DNA of 64,000 nt from Candidatus Syntropharchaeum butanivorans (GCA_001766825.1 LYOR01000003.1:155219-219218), one strand, 5' to 3'; positions 47,780 through 57,144 are shown, counted from the stretch's first letter. The notes: generated from the sequence alone by a model not told the origin. Translations and numbers: made by a program.

Positions 47780-48001
47780 ATGAATTTTGGTTCGCCTTCT
47801 GGCAGATATGTAAGAAACTCCCCTGTTGATGAGGGCGATGTTCTCGATGTAAAGATTGAGTCCATCGGCCGGGAAGGGGATGGTATAGCGAAAGTTGAAG
47901 GTTTTGTGATCTTTGTACCACAAACCAAGGTTGGGGATGAGGTGCGAATTCGCGTCATGAAGGTGACGTCGAAGGTAGCATTCGGAGAGATCTTGGGGTA
48001 A
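47780..48001 (+). CDS. TRAM domain protein
   Basis: DVLDVKIESIGREGDGIAKVEGFVIFVPQTKVGDEVRIRVMKVTSKVAFGEI. Confidence 0.93.
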   Translation: MNFGSPSGRYVRNSPVDEGDVLDVKIESIGREGDGIAKVEGFVIFVPQTKVGDEVRIRVMKVTSKVAFGEILG

Positions 48002-48040
48002 AGGCAAGAAAGTCTTTGGTTTTCATAGATGAAGAAGCAG

Positions 48041-48075
48041 GTTTGTTTTTCTTTTTTTATTTTTTATATTTTTTA
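48041..48075 (+). terminator. T-tract terminator after TRAM gene
   Basis: GTTTGTTTTTCTTTTTTTATTTTTTATATTTTTTA, about 40 nt past the stop codon. Confidence 0.5.
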
Positions 48076-48287
48076 TACATTTATAGTATCTGACTAACCT
48101 GACCAGGCTTAAAAGTTAAAGCGTTGAGCCGGGCAAGGTTTCATCCAGAAATCCCGCGATGCAACTTTTCGCAAAACTACGATGGGATGCAATGAACCCT
48201 TCTGAAGATCTTTGCAGGCGCATTTATACCGGTATGGGAATTAACCCAATAATCAGGGCGCCAATCAATAAGCTCAGATGCGGTCTC

Positions 48288-48752
48288 TCATGAGCGTAAT
48301 TCTGGAATGTGGGAGTGGGTTGAGTGATAATCTGAGCTTAGGCCGGTTGGGGGCCATCCCTTTATACTCGACTCCAGTCTCATCACATACTTGTCAAGGC
48401 TTTCAACATCTTTTATCTCCTTTTTAACAAGTGCTCTGAGTATTCCCCTCAATCTACAGTCTGGTATGAGACCCATGGAGCGAAGGTACTTTGATATGAG
48501 GGATGCGATCTGATCTCCCCGTCTATCCCAATCTGTGAGAAGTATCACATCTTTTGTATTCCTGTAAACGGCCTCACTCAGGTCAAGAAGCGGCATCTGA
48601 GATACCATCATGATTGAATCCCTGATTCCAAGCCTCAAAAGTGACTCTCTGTCTTTTTTACCTTCGACAATCAAGATCGCACCATTCTCAAGCCTTTCAT
48701 CGATCTCAATAAGTACTTCCTGAATCCGCTCAAGTCTTTCCTGTCCGTTCAT
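48288..48752 (-). CDS. small Toprim-domain protein
   Basis: GAILIVEGKKDRESLLRLGI...VILLTDWDRRGDQIASLISKYL (E...DxD pattern). Confidence 0.82.
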   Translation of the reverse strand: MNGQERLERIQEVLIEIDERLENGAILIVEGKKDRESLLRLGIRDSIMMVSQMPLLDLSEAVYRNTKDVILLTDWDRRGDQIASLISKYLRSMGLIPDCRLRGILRALVKKEIKDVESLDKYVMRLESSIKGWPPTGLSSDYHSTHSHIPELRS

Positions 48753-49072
48753 ATCTCCCCACTCACGCCAATCCGTTTCAGAGATTCAATTACCTCCTCC
48801 TTCGTGATCCCTTTTAACTCTATCGTTTTGTGTCTACTTTTCAAACCTCTTATGATCGTTATGTTTGAGGGCTTGAGTGAGAAGATATCAGCAAAAAAGC
48901 GTATTATGGCCTCGTTTGCTCTTCCATGCTCTGCTCGCTGATCAATTTTAACTTCAAAGCTCGATCGCCACCTGTTAAACCCTATAGCTCGCTTCTTTGC
49001 GTTGGGTCTCACTTCAATCTCCAGTAAGACCCCATTTTCCCTCTCGATAATCGCATTTAGTGGCCGGGTCAT
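48749..49072 (-). CDS. DUF167 (YggU) family protein
   Basis: LLEIEVRPNAKKRAIGFNRWRSSFEVKIDQRAEHGRANEAIIRFFADIFSLKPSNITIIRGLKSRHKTIEL. Confidence 0.9.
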   Translation of the reverse strand: MTRPLNAIIERENGVLLEIEVRPNAKKRAIGFNRWRSSFEVKIDQRAEHGRANEAIIRFFADIFSLKPSNITIIRGLKSRHKTIELKGITKEEVIESLKRIGVSGEI

Positions 49073-49833
49073 CAGAAGAACCTTGAAAGAAGTGATCGTT
49101 CAACCACACACTCATCCCGGACAGGGCAGTTCTTGCACTCCACTGTGTGGGCCCCATCAGGAATCGTACCCTGTTTTATCCGCCTCATCATCCTGAGCAC
49201 CCTCAAAACACGCCTCCTATCATAATCCCTGATTTTAACCTCTCGAACAATCCCCTTCCTGATGTACTCAACAAGCCCTATACTGAGATTGTCTCCTAAC
49301 TCCTCCCCAAGCAGGATCGAATATGCCGCGATCCGCATTCTATCCCCTTTCCAGACACCATCAGAGGGTGCCCTTCCGCTTCGCACGGAAACAGGGGCTA
49401 CAGTACCATCTTTCATTCTCACAACCTTATCAACTGAGCCTGAAAGAAGTAACCTCCGGGAAAGTACATATCGCCCGGTTTCAAGAATACAAACCCCTTT
49501 TTTCTCATAGAATGCCATAACCTCTCCTGCAGCTTCCTTAATCCTACCACAGCTGGAGATTATCCGATCTCTGAAAGCTTCAAGAACCGGTGGATCGAGT
49601 TTTCCTATCTTTTCAGGATAGATTACAGGAAGTTCATCGAACAATGACCTTACATCCTCTTCGAAATCTTCGATCTCGTGAAGGCGAAAGGAAAGCTCTT
49701 TATAAAAAATACTCTCAAGAAGGGCTTCTCCCTCGGGTTCTATCTTCTCACCTCTGTAGCTGAAATAAAGCTTTTTCGGGCATGAAAGATATACAGGAAT
49801 ATCGGAGACCCTTAGATAAGCTTCATAACCCAT
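49072..49833 (-). CDS. Cas4/Dna2-like PD-(D/E)XK nuclease family protein (stand-alone)
   Basis: VSDIPVYLSCPKKLYFSYRG N-terminal Cys; C-terminal CKNCPVRDEC. Confidence 0.72.
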   Translation of the reverse strand: MGYEAYLRVSDIPVYLSCPKKLYFSYRGEKIEPEGEALLESIFYKELSFRLHEIEDFEEDVRSLFDELPVIYPEKIGKLDPPVLEAFRDRIISSCGRIKEAAGEVMAFYEKKGVCILETGRYVLSRRLLLSGSVDKVVRMKDGTVAPVSVRSGRAPSDGVWKGDRMRIAAYSILLGEELGDNLSIGLVEYIRKGIVREVKIRDYDRRRVLRVLRMMRRIKQGTIPDGAHTVECKNCPVRDECVVERSLLSRFF

Positions 49834-49878
49834 CGGAAGGGATATGGCTTTAAAGGATAAAGACCTATCGCTTTCTGG

Positions 49879-51123
49879 ATGAGGGTCTCACTCGGGTATG
49901 GGAGGTCCACACTGGATGTAGAGGTGCCTGATAAGAACCTTAAGGCTATTCTTCTTCCGGAAGAGGTTGAGGGGGTGGCTGATGAGGATGCTGAGATAAG
50001 AAGGGCTCTTCTGAACCCGATTGGAACAAAAAGACTTGCTGAGATCGCAGAGGGGAAGCGTAATGCGGTCATCATTGTGAGTGATATAACACGCCCTGTC
50101 CCATCCGCAAAGCTTCTTCCTCCTTTACTGGATGAGCTTGAAGAGGGGGGGCTTGGGGAGGAGGAGATAACAATCGTCTTTGCACTTGGATCACATAGAA
50201 AGCATACTGAGGAGGAGAAAAGAGAGTTAGTCGGGGATAGGATCTTTGAGAGGGTGAGGTGCATCGATCATGATCTCAACGACTGTATCCCAGTCGGGAG
50301 GACATCAGCCGGTACCCCGATTGAAATATTCAGACCGGTCGCAGAGGCAGATCTTATCGTGTGCACCGGCGCGATCGAGGTACATTACTTTGCAGGGTAC
50401 ACCGGTGGTTTGAAGGCGATTCTACCCGGGGTATCTTCCATGAGGACGATCGAAGAGAATCATCGCATGCTACTTCGCGAGGATGCACGGGCGGGCAGGA
50501 TCGATGGCCCCATCAGGAGAGATATTGATGAGGCAGGGAAGATGCTCGGTGTTGATTTCATCCTGAATGTCATCCTGAACAGTAAAAAAGAGATCGTCAA
50601 GGTTGTTGGGGGTGATCCAGTAAAAGCGCACAGAGAAGGGGTTAAGGTCGTCGATCGGATGTTCAAAGTCCCTGCTCAAGTATCTGATATTGTAATAGCG
50701 TCTGCAGGAGGATTTCCAAAGGATTTAAATCTTTATCAGGCGCACAAGGCACTTGAAAACGCTGGAAATGCGGTGAAAGATGGGGGGACACTTATACTCA
50801 TCGCCGAATGCCGGGAATCCTTTGCACACTCCGAGTTTGAGCAATGGATCACAGAGGCAGATGTACCGGGAAAACTCCTTGAGAGGTTGAGGAGGGAGTT
50901 CAGGATCGGTGGGCATAAGGCAGCATCTCTCGCGAGGCTCCTTGAGAGGTTTGATGTTCTGCTTGTATCAGAGATGGACGAGGAGGATGTGAAACGTGCA
51001 TTCATGGTGCCTGTTTCAAGTGTGGAAGAGGCGTTGAGACTTGCTCTTGAGAGACATGGAGAAAACGCATCGATTACGGTCATCCCTTACAGCGGATCGA
51101 CCCTGCCAGTTGTGGGTGAATAG
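49879..51123 (+). CDS. larA: LarA-like nickel-dependent racemase family (DUF2088)
   Basis: IIVSDITRPVPSAKLLPPLLDEL, FALGSHRKHTEEEKRELVG, HYFAGYTGGLKAILPGVSS. Confidence 0.88.
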   Translation: MRVSLGYGRSTLDVEVPDKNLKAILLPEEVEGVADEDAEIRRALLNPIGTKRLAEIAEGKRNAVIIVSDITRPVPSAKLLPPLLDELEEGGLGEEEITIVFALGSHRKHTEEEKRELVGDRIFERVRCIDHDLNDCIPVGRTSAGTPIEIFRPVAEADLIVCTGAIEVHYFAGYTGGLKAILPGVSSMRTIEENHRMLLREDARAGRIDGPIRRDIDEAGKMLGVDFILNVILNSKKEIVKVVGGDPVKAHREGVKVVDRMFKVPAQVSDIVIASAGGFPKDLNLYQAHKALENAGNAVKDGGTLILIAECRESFAHSEFEQWITEADVPGKLLERLRREFRIGGHKAASLARLLERFDVLLVSEMDEEDVKRAFMVPVSSVEEALRLALERHGENASITVIPYSGSTLPVVGE

Positions 51124-51231
51124 ATGAGTGAATCATCGAGAGCGCCAATCCTGATGCAGCAGGAGGAGAAGATCCTCTTAACCTTATATCTGGTTGCAAT
51201 CCTCATGCTTCTGATGATCTATCTGATCTAA
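51124..51231 (+). CDS. 35-aa putative single-TM microprotein
   Basis: My translation: MSESSRAPILMQQEEKILLTLYLVAILMLLMIYLI*; starts directly after the larA stop. Confidence 0.45.
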   Translation: MSESSRAPILMQQEEKILLTLYLVAILMLLMIYLI

Positions 51232-51341
51232 GCTAATTTTTTTGCCGATATATCTAAAATAAATTAACATATGTATTTTAAATTATTTTATCAACAAAGC
51301 AACTATATTTATGTAACTTCCCCCTATATTTAACTGGTGAG

Positions 51342-52421
51342 ATGGTGACAAAGGAGTCCGGGTCCTCCTCCGGCCAGGTGAGCATCGACTTTCTCGTTGG
51401 GGTTTCTCTATTCCTCCTCGCGCTTGTATTTCTTGTTCATTTCATACCCGGTGTCTTTGTAACATTTGAGCCTGAGCCATTTGATCTTGGTTCTGTTGCA
51501 TACCGTACCTCTGTAATCCTCATGGAAGATCCGGGGTGCTGGCTCAACCCAGGTACGATGAGAACCGAGTCTGACTGGGAGGACCATATCGATAGCGTGA
51601 GGAGGGTTGGGCTTGCTGTGGATAAGAACCACCCGAACTTACTTAGCCTGGATAAGATCGAGGCGTTTGCAGATACTGTAAATCTATCCAGCTCAAACCT
51701 ATCTCGGGCACTTGTTCTCTTCAGGAGGGTCGGCAGCAATGACCTCTTCTATGGGTATAACATTACCTTGACCGATTCCAGTGGTAACCGATGGACGAGG
51801 GGGGATGTACCACCTCAGAGTGGGAATGTTGCCAGGATCAGGAGAATAGGCCTCATAAATACATCTGAATATGGTTGGATCGACGCAGATAGCTGTTTGC
51901 TGGGGGCAAGTAACCCTGCGAAATCCCTCATAAGAATACCGAACTCGAGTGTTGCGGAACTCTGCAGCAGGGATCTGCACTTTAACCTCACGAATTTCAG
52001 CATCACCGGGCCAAACCCAAAGTACATCTCCACAAAGATGGTTCAGACAAATATCAGCAATGAAACCGGGGATAACCTGGTTGATACGGGTAATGGTATT
52101 CACATCAAGCTGGGATCAGGTACAAAGTTAAACCAGCCTTCAGATGGGTATACGAAGCTTAACGGGGTCTATCAGGGCGATCTAAACACCAATGTGGATC
52201 TGAGTTCCTCCAGTGATATACTTGAGATTGTGATAAACCAAAGTGCCTTTACAAGAGCGGGTTTTGATATAACAGATCCGGTCGAGGAGGATATTTTCAT
52301 CGAGTTTAACTTCAACCATATCGATTGCGAGGAGGAGCACTCTCCCTACAACGTCACGTGCTACAACGATACGCTCCATAACGTCCACAGGGTCTGCAAT
52401 CTGGAGGTGTGGGTGTGGTGA
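51342..52421 (+). CDS. pilin-like secreted/membrane protein 1
   Basis: GQVSIDFLVGVSLFLLALVFLVHFI N-terminal helix then Ser/Thr/Asn-rich beta-type ectodomain. Confidence 0.75.
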   Translation: MVTKESGSSSGQVSIDFLVGVSLFLLALVFLVHFIPGVFVTFEPEPFDLGSVAYRTSVILMEDPGCWLNPGTMRTESDWEDHIDSVRRVGLAVDKNHPNLLSLDKIEAFADTVNLSSSNLSRALVLFRRVGSNDLFYGYNITLTDSSGNRWTRGDVPPQSGNVARIRRIGLINTSEYGWIDADSCLLGASNPAKSLIRIPNSSVAELCSRDLHFNLTNFSITGPNPKYISTKMVQTNISNETGDNLVDTGNGIHIKLGSGTKLNQPSDGYTKLNGVYQGDLNTNVDLSSSSDILEIVINQSAFTRAGFDITDPVEEDIFIEFNFNHIDCEEEHSPYNVTCYNDTLHNVHRVCNLEVWVW

Positions 52422-52987
52422 GAACTCTATTTCACGACGTTCAAGGTCAACTCCACACGATTGAAGGCCTTGCAGCAGCAGGAATTATGATTGCAACCCT
52501 CCTTCTGGTTATGGAGGGTGCTGTGGTCGTCACACCACAGACCGGACTTGTACTTGATGCAAACCTCAAGCAGATCGGGGATGATGCGCTTACCGTACTT
52601 GATACCAACGATCCGTTCGATGGGATCATACTCAAGCATTACGTTGCTCTCTGGAATAATACAACAACCAATGAGATCATTTATGATACGATCATCTTTG
52701 GAAATAGCAGTGGAAATGCACTGAACAGGAGCTTGAGTTATCTTCTTCCGGATGATGTTCTCTTCAATCTGGATTTCATCTACGTGAATGACTCAACCAC
52801 AGATGAGGTTACCGTGAGGAGGGTGATAGATAACGGAGAGCCGGGGGTTGATGCCGTTGTATCGAGACGGCTTGTTACACTCTTCGCGAATGAGTCGGGC
52901 TACCCCCTCTCTGCCTACTGGAACTCAACGGTCTTTCTGAATGATCCACAGGTTGTGGAGGTGAGGCTTACACTATGGCAGGTATAA
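52409..52987 (+). CDS. pilin-like protein 2
   Basis: VQGQLHTIEGLAAAGIMIATLLLVMEGAVVVTP N-terminal helix; overlaps neighbours on both sides. Confidence 0.73.
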   Translation: MGVVRTLFHDVQGQLHTIEGLAAAGIMIATLLLVMEGAVVVTPQTGLVLDANLKQIGDDALTVLDTNDPFDGIILKHYVALWNNTTTNEIIYDTIIFGNSSGNALNRSLSYLLPDDVLFNLDFIYVNDSTTDEVTVRRVIDNGEPGVDAVVSRRLVTLFANESGYPLSAYWNSTVFLNDPQVVEVRLTLWQV

Positions 52988-53394
52988 ACCCTTTCGTGAG
53001 GGATGAAGGTGGGCAGTGGATACTGTTATCAGGGCTTATCATAGCAGTAGGGCTTATTGTACTTTCCATCCTCCTGAACCAGGCGATGATGGCCGGAGGA
53101 AGGTCTCCTGAGGCAATACTCAAGTTTCCGAAGGATGATATAAGGGAGTTCAGGTGGGAGGTCCATCGATGGGCCCATCACAACGTGTCCCGGTTGAGTG
53201 ATGGTGCATACATTTCCAATCTAACAAACCAGACGATGCTTCTCTACGGATCAAGGGGGATATCTGTGAACCTCTCGGTTCTGGATGTCAATGCAACAAA
53301 CCAGACAGCAAATCTCACGCTCTTCATCACTGATGGTCCAACAACCTGCAACTTCAGGCGTGAGTATGTTGATTGTATCCATGAATCGATATAA
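52975..53394 (+). CDS. pilin-like protein 3
   Basis: DEGGQWILLSGLIIAVGLIVLSILLNQAMMAGG N-terminal helix. Confidence 0.72.
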   Translation: MAGINPFVRDEGGQWILLSGLIIAVGLIVLSILLNQAMMAGGRSPEAILKFPKDDIREFRWEVHRWAHHNVSRLSDGAYISNLTNQTMLLYGSRGISVNLSVLDVNATNQTANLTLFITDGPTTCNFRREYVDCIHESI

Positions 53395-53405
53395 CAGGTG
53401 ATGGA

Positions 53406-53858
53406 ATGGGCCTAAAAGACGGGGTATTCCGGGATGATGAAGCGGTCTCAACCACGGTGGGATATATTCTCATGACCGGGGTCGCACTCATCTTTCTTGC
53501 GATTATAATGGTCACGTGTGTCAGTATCTTCGTGGATAATCCGAGCAGGGTCGTTATGAGAAGTGGATTTACAGATGTGGGGAATGCGATCAGCACAAAG
53601 ATCGTCGATGTATATATCGTATGTCCTGATAATGGAACGCTCACAAGCGTATTCACACTACCAGCTGAGATCGGTGGGAGCGAGTACAAGGTCGATGCGA
53701 GTATTGGAACCGGGCAGGATCAGATGGTTGAGGTGAGTGACCTGAGTGGCAAGGTCACGGTCAGAATGACGATAAATGGGATCGCTGAGAGTGTCTCTGT
53801 CTCCGGAAGTACGATGAGTGGTAAATGGGAGCACGAGATCCATTACAACTCTTCATGA
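53406..53858 (+). CDS. pilin-like protein 4 (archaeal type IV pilin N-terminal domain type)
   Basis: DDEAVSTTVGYILMTGVALIFLAIIMVTCVSIFVDN. Confidence 0.78.
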   Translation: MGLKDGVFRDDEAVSTTVGYILMTGVALIFLAIIMVTCVSIFVDNPSRVVMRSGFTDVGNAISTKIVDVYIVCPDNGTLTSVFTLPAEIGGSEYKVDASIGTGQDQMVEVSDLSGKVTVRMTINGIAESVSVSGSTMSGKWEHEIHYNSS

Positions 53859-53869
53859 GGGGGATTTAA

Positions 53870-54658
53870 ATGTCGGTGAAAAATCAGAAAAAATGGCTGT
53901 TACTGGATGAAAATGGTGTTTCAGAGGTGGTAGGCTTTATTCTCGTCTTTTCGATCATAACACTTGCAATCGCGATAATATACGTCGTTGGATATCCTGC
54001 AATAGAGGACTCAAAAGATCGCACTCAGTTGAAGAACATGGAGAAGAACTTCATCGTCCTTCAGAGCAACATCGAGATGGTAGCTTTCGGTGAATCACCC
54101 GTAAAGATGATGAGGATGGAGCTTGGTGGAGGAACGATCACGGTGAACGGATCAGATGGGGCGATCACGGTGAGAACCACGAATGGTGGTGAGATTTTCA
54201 ACGATCTGGTGGGTACGGTAACCTACGGGATGGAAGGGCGACGTGAGATCATCTATGAAAATGGAGGAATATGGTCCAGATACCTTTCCGGTGGCTCTGT
54301 TGGGGTATCAGATCCCCGGATAAACCTCAGGAAGGATCTCAACAACACACGTTATCTGGTCATATCCATCGTGAAGATCAACAGCTCGACGTCTTCTACC
54401 GGTGGAAAAGGAACCGTGACACTCACAATTGAGAACAGTGATCCTCTAACTCCAATTCCCAGGATTGATCGTGCGGGTGGAACTGCCTGGATCAATATCA
54501 CGAGCGATGTTGCACCTGCCTGGAAGCGCTACTTCGAGAGGTTGAATGATACCATGGGGGGTGTAAATGTGGTCTCAAGCACCTCAACGATGTGTAACGT
54601 CACCATCCAGTACGACCACTTTGTGCTGAATAACCACACGGTTGATGTTCGCGTATAA
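53870..54658 (+). CDS. pilin-like protein 5 (archaeal type IV pilin N-terminal domain type)
   Basis: DENGVSEVVGFILVFSIITLAIAIIYVVGYPAIEDSKD. Confidence 0.78.
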   Translation: MSVKNQKKWLLLDENGVSEVVGFILVFSIITLAIAIIYVVGYPAIEDSKDRTQLKNMEKNFIVLQSNIEMVAFGESPVKMMRMELGGGTITVNGSDGAITVRTTNGGEIFNDLVGTVTYGMEGRREIIYENGGIWSRYLSGGSVGVSDPRINLRKDLNNTRYLVISIVKINSSTSSTGGKGTVTLTIENSDPLTPIPRIDRAGGTAWINITSDVAPAWKRYFERLNDTMGGVNVVSSTSTMCNVTIQYDHFVLNNHTVDVRV

Positions 54659-54875
54659 ATGCTAACTTTAAGAGATTATCCATACTGTTATTTCCCAATA
54701 TCTCTTTTAGTCATTAAGTAATACATTATATCATATTCAGTCTTTTAATGTCTTTCTTAAAAACTATTAGATATCTAATATTTTGTTCCTGTATGACCTC
54801 TGAGGGCTTATTTTTTCATTTAAAAACCTCTCGACCGATATTCTTAAATATTATGATGTAGATAGGGGTAACCAG

Positions 54876-54959
54876 AGGTTTTGGGTGCACAAATGTCCAG
54901 TCCTGCTAATACCCCTCACAAGTCTTTGGACATGAAGCTTTTTTATGCATCCAGAACCT
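54876..54959. other. nested long hairpin in the intergenic region between the pilin cassette and the UPF0104-like gene
   Basis: AGGTTTTGGGTGCA (54876-54889) pairs with TGCATCCAGAACCT (54946-54959, two G-T); inner TGTCCA/TGGACA. Confidence 0.6.
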
Positions 54960-55004
54960 TTTCCCCCCTTTGTTTCCCCCTTTTTTTGACTTTGATTCAG
55001 TTCT

Positions 55005-56030
55005 TCACCGCTTTCTGATAATGTGAAGGCTCAGCAAACCTCCGGCTATGATGTTAAGATAGTACGTGATGAACCTCCATGTGACAACAAGCAATCCGAG
55101 CACAGATCTCCTCACGAAGACAGAAAAGAGTGTTGTGAATCCAAATTCCGCAAATCCACTGCTACCCGGGGTTAACGGGATCAAAACGACCGTCATTAAT
55201 ATTATCTGGGATGCAAACACCCTCACAAACTCTGGATCTTCCCCAAGACCCATCAGGATAAAGCATGGTATCATGAACTCAAGTGCCCAGTAGGTTACGG
55301 TAAGAATCCATGCAACAAAGACCCTGCCTTTCGCAAGACGGGTAAACATTCTCAGCGAGTTTATAAACGCGTCAATCTCAATGGATATTTGAGTAGCGAT
55401 GCTATCAGATCTTCTGGAACCCACAAAAAATCGAATAATTCTTATGATTGTCGGAATCCGATTCTTAATCCATTCCGGTTGGCGTAAAATCTGAATGATG
55501 ATGATGATAGCGATAGATAAAAGGGTGAGAGATACCCCTAAGATTACCCTTATTCCCCCGGTGGTATGGAAGACCAGATCCTTGAAGAGGAGAATCGCAA
55601 AGGGTGAGATCACGATGAAGAATATGAGATCGAGTAAACGCTCCAGGAGGACAATCGCGCTTGCATCTCCGAGGCTCATGCCTCCATCTTTTGAGAGCAA
55701 ATAAACTCTTACAGGCTCCCCTCCTGCATGAGAAGGTGTGATCGCGGCTGTGAAGAGGCTTGTAACCACAATCCTGAGTGTATCTCTCATCCTGAGAGAG
55801 CTCTCGATGGCCCCACTCATCACCCTTATTCTCCCTCCCCAGGCCACCCATCCGGCAACATGGAGGAGAATTGCACCGGCCAGGTAGTAGGGTGAGATCT
55901 CTCTGAGCACTTCGAGCGTCTCTTTCGTGACTGTCAGATGGAGTATCAGAAACAGGGAAAGAAGACTGACAACGATCGCAACCAGGAGAGAGTTGCTCAG
56001 ATGGTGTTTTCCTCCATCTCTCAAACCCAT
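55005..56030 (-). CDS. lysylphosphatidylglycerol synthase TM region / UPF0104 family membrane protein
   Basis: Multi-TM; TAAITPSHAGGEPVRVYLLSKDGGMSLGDASAIVLLERLLDL, PLTPGSSGFAEFGFTTLF. Confidence 0.9.
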   Translation of the reverse strand: MGLRDGGKHHLSNSLLVAIVVSLLSLFLILHLTVTKETLEVLREISPYYLAGAILLHVAGWVAWGGRIRVMSGAIESSLRMRDTLRIVVTSLFTAAITPSHAGGEPVRVYLLSKDGGMSLGDASAIVLLERLLDLIFFIVISPFAILLFKDLVFHTTGGIRVILGVSLTLLSIAIIIIIQILRQPEWIKNRIPTIIRIIRFFVGSRRSDSIATQISIEIDAFINSLRMFTRLAKGRVFVAWILTVTYWALEFMIPCFILMGLGEDPEFVRVFASQIILMTVVLIPLTPGSSGFAEFGFTTLFSVFVRRSVLGLLVVTWRFITYYLNIIAGGLLSLHIIRKR

Positions 56031-56033
56031 CGA

Positions 56034-56207
56034 TCAGGAGAACTCAAGTATACCATAAAAAATAATCGAAAGGATGCAGAAAAGTACCGCGATAAAGACC
56101 CATCCGGGCACCTCCTCCCGGTCTGCGTAGTAGATGCCAGCAAGGATTGAGACCACAAAAGTCAGGAGGAACAGGGCAAACATCCCGATCGAGAGCACCG
56201 CAGACAT
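56034..56207 (-). CDS. 57-aa two-TM membrane protein (not in supplied ORF track)
   Basis: My translation: MSAVLSIGMFALFLLTFVVSILAGIYYADREEVPGWVFIAVLFCILSIIFYGILEFS*. Confidence 0.65.
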   Translation of the reverse strand: MSAVLSIGMFALFLLTFVVSILAGIYYADREEVPGWVFIAVLFCILSIIFYGILEFS

Positions 56208-56320
56208 GGAAAAACCTCACTGAGCAACTCTCACCTCCCTGCTAATAAAGCTTGTGGTCAGCCGGGTCTTTCTATACCTCCATCTTTCACATGGACTCCA
56301 TCAATCTGAATACGTTACAC

Positions 56321-56998
56321 TCAGATTCCTGATACAAGATCGAGAAGAGCTGCCTTTGGGGAATCTGCCTTGACAACCCCGGATGCAAGAAGTACACCCT
56401 TTGCACCAAGCTCAATGGCCGCCCTTACATCTTCTCCTGTTGATATCCCGGCACCACATAGCACCACAACATTCCTGTTAATCGCGCTTACCTGCTCCAC
56501 ACTGCCTCTCACAATATCGGGATCTGCCCTTGAGACCGGAATACCTGTGCCGATCAGTTCGGGTGGTTCGATCGCGATCATATCCGGATTGAGAGATGCT
56601 GCAGCTGCACTGACCTGAATATTGTTCGTGCAAACAACACTTGTGAGCCCGAGTGCACGACACCGGGTAACCAGTGTATCTATATCTGCCATCGTTAGAC
56701 GGTGCTCAGAGTGGTTAATCAGGCTACCAGCAGCGCCCGCCGCCTTCGCACTCTCAGGAAGCGCCCATCCTGTTGCACTCCCCACATCTTTTGCATCGAC
56801 ATGCTGAGCAAAGCACGGAATGCTGACCTGATGGGCGATCCACGCAAGATCAAACTGTTGTGGACATATTACTGTGCTTACACCGGTCTCTTTGGTTACC
56901 TCTTCGCATGCCTTCGCCAGAGCAAGCCCTTTCTCCCCCATCGACTCCTGATATGCCTTTGTATTCAGTATGATTACAGGTGTGGCCACTCCACTCAT
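56321..56998 (-). CDS. tpiA: triosephosphate isomerase (archaeal)
   Basis: VIILNTKAYQESMGEKGLALA, LINHSEHR, IAIEPPELIGTG, CGAGISTGEDVRAAIELGAKGVLLASGVV. Confidence 0.95.
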   Translation of the reverse strand: MSGVATPVIILNTKAYQESMGEKGLALAKACEEVTKETGVSTVICPQQFDLAWIAHQVSIPCFAQHVDAKDVGSATGWALPESAKAAGAAGSLINHSEHRLTMADIDTLVTRCRALGLTSVVCTNNIQVSAAAASLNPDMIAIEPPELIGTGIPVSRADPDIVRGSVEQVSAINRNVVVLCGAGISTGEDVRAAIELGAKGVLLASGVVKADSPKAALLDLVSGI

Positions 56999-57144
56999 AC
57001 CAAGCCATCGATCTTCCCATAATTATAGGTAACGATGGCTTTTAAAACTGAGAACTTCGGATCTCTGATAAAAATAATGTTTATATAGGGGAAGTGTGCA
57101 TAGACTGGATGGTAACATTAAAGCTAAAAACGAGGTGTAGAGCG

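Noticed and set aside
49072-49833. Cas4-like gene as evidence of a CRISPR-Cas locus
   Set aside because: No cas1/cas2/effector genes or repeats nearby; treated as a stand-alone nuclease-family protein.
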